A DNA stretch of 64,000 nt from Tolumonas sp008015085. Lineage in GTDB: Bacteria; Pseudomonadota; Gammaproteobacteria; Enterobacterales; Aeromonadaceae. A model generated the notes under the pieces. It did no database searches, was not told where the DNA came from, and saw nothing but the letters and a program-made list of their open reading frames with translations. The stretch lies in assembly GCA_029265125.1 (NCBI GenBank), contig JAJUJX010000015.1:1-64000 (forward strand), read 5' to 3'. Shown here piece after piece: positions 63,273 through 64,000 of this stretch (positions are counted from its first letter, which is position 1; every line of letters starts with the position of its first letter). The position numbers and the translations under genes are program-made.

Positions 63273-64000
63273 TCTTTCCAGACATTTGCTCATAAGCATT
63301 GCAGTTATTCTGTTTATCACGCTATCGATCACCAGTTTCTGGCTATTACATGAAACATTAGAACTGGTCAGGCACGCAATACACCGAGCGTTGCAACAGA
63401 ATATTTCATTGACTGACTACGATCCGTTTCACTGGGAAATAGTAAGTGCATTATTAATTCCTGCGGTTATTGCATTTGTGGTGAGCTTATTAGCCAGCTG
63501 GTTTGCGATCAGGCATATTGTTTCACCTCTGCAAAAACTGACCGAAGAGTTAAAACACAGAAATGTGACAGAATGGATACCATTTGAGAGCGATAACCGA
63601 AGTCATGAGGTTCAGGCTATCACACAAGCACTTAATGACCTGCTTGAACGTATGCAATTGGCATTTACCCGTGAGCGTCAGTTCACCTCCGATGTTTCTC
63701 ACGAACTAAGAACACCGATTGCGGGGATCAGACTAAATCTGGAGTTATTGTCAATGCAATTACCAGAGGAGACTGCCCCTTTGATTGCCCGGCTTGATGA
63801 TATGCAGCGGACTATTGATCAACTGCTGACCATGGCACGTCTGGAGCAGAAAATAGTTACAGGATTTCACTCTGTAGTTAATCTTGTTCAGGATGTTATT
63901 CTTCCGTCAGAAAGCGAATTGCAGGAACTATTACAGGCTGGAAATCAGACGCTTAGATTATCGTTGCCTGATTCAGCTTATATCACTGGCGATGCCATCC
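63253..64000 (+). CDS. Sensor histidine kinase, QseC-like (5' part)
   Basis: The frame is open to the right edge, so only the first 249 codons are here. TTG 63253 is the likely start: GAAGGG lies about 6-10 nt upstream, and the start overlaps the regulator stop, the usual coupling. Two membrane helices ('ISIAVILFITLSITSFWLL' and 'LLIPAVIAFVVSLLASWFA') flank a short periplasmic part of about 45 residues; a HAMP-like linker and the H-box 'DVSHELRTPIAGI' follow. The ATPase domain is outside the window. Partner of the preceding regulator; the signal is unknown. Confidence 0.88.
   Translation, partial: MKKQPTSLSRHLLISIAVILFITLSITSFWLLHETLELVRHAIHRALQQNISLTDYDPFHWEIVSALLIPAVIAFVVSLLASWFAIRHIVSPLQKLTEELKHRNVTEWIPFESDNRSHEVQAITQALNDLLERMQLAFTRERQFTSDVSHELRTPIAGIRLNLELLSMQLPEETAPLIARLDDMQRTIDQLLTMARLEQKIVTGFHSVVNLVQDVILPSESELQELLQAGNQTLRLSLPDSAYITGDAI

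Overview
The window is a stretch of chromosome from a gammaproteobacterium. The set of close matches to enterobacterial core genes (pitA, hrpA, mepA, mdlAB, paeA, rlmI, hns, tyrR, lpxH, ppiB, cysS), the mid-range base composition and the dispersed cobalamin and siderophore genes fit a member of the Aeromonadales or a near relative (Tolumonas/Aeromonas-like). That placement is inferred from recognised proteins, not from a phylogeny. Most of the region is ordinary core chromosome. There is no phage, insertion sequence, CRISPR array or integron.

Layout. 1-4407 is the 3' end of a giant type I-secreted adhesin (Ig/cadherin-like modules, a VWA domain, RTX repeats, C-terminal secretion signal). 4.5-10.6 kb holds ribA, two small unknown proteins, pitA behind a candidate Pho box, a GNAT acetyltransferase, the Nudix hydrolase yfcD and an LtaS-type sulfatase-fold membrane enzyme. 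10.8-17.9 kb holds a hybrid-type sensor kinase ending in a degenerate receiver domain, a stand-alone receiver protein and hrpA. 17.9-26.2 kb holds an unknown membrane-anchored protein, a cold-shock gene with a long CspA-type leader, a four-gene minus-strand operon (oxidoreductase, mepA, mdlA, mdlB) and mscL with an added zinc-ribbon-like tail. 26-33.7 kb holds an atypical pyruvate-kinase-like protein paired with a thioredoxin-like protein, a glutaredoxin, paeA, a Sel1 lipoprotein, an RluA-type pseudouridine synthase and several unknown proteins.

34-38.2 kb is an aapJQMP-type amino-acid ABC transporter operon preceded by a well-formed sigma-54 promoter and an NtrC site about 107 bp upstream of the predicted start, so it is probably nitrogen regulated. 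38.2-43.2 kb, minus strand, holds cobT, cobC and btuR (cobalamin salvage), rlmI, and a chemoreceptor with almost no periplasmic domain, read from a flagellar sigma-28 promoter. 43.3-45.9 kb is a GC-rich pair, a UbiB-like kinase and a DUF2934/DUF6781-type protein.

46-53.8 kb is an iron locus: fhuC-fhuD-fhuB on plus, a TonB-dependent siderophore receptor and a YojI-type peptide/siderophore ABC exporter on minus, each of the three transcription units behind its own Fur-box-like sequence. 54-57.2 kb holds hns, a protein that looks like a divergent SspB-type ClpXP adaptor, yeiH, a small unknown ORF and tRNA-Ser(GGA). 57.2-64 kb holds tyrR, lpxH, ppiB, cysS, a lone family-3 solute-binding protein, and a QseBC-type two-component system whose kinase runs off the right edge.

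The items most worth a second look are the SspB-like protein next to hns, the pseudo-receiver kinase plus stand-alone receiver, the pyruvate-kinase-like/thioredoxin pair, the sharp composition break in the adhesin, and the predicted sigma-54/NtrC, sigma-28, Fur and Pho control sites.
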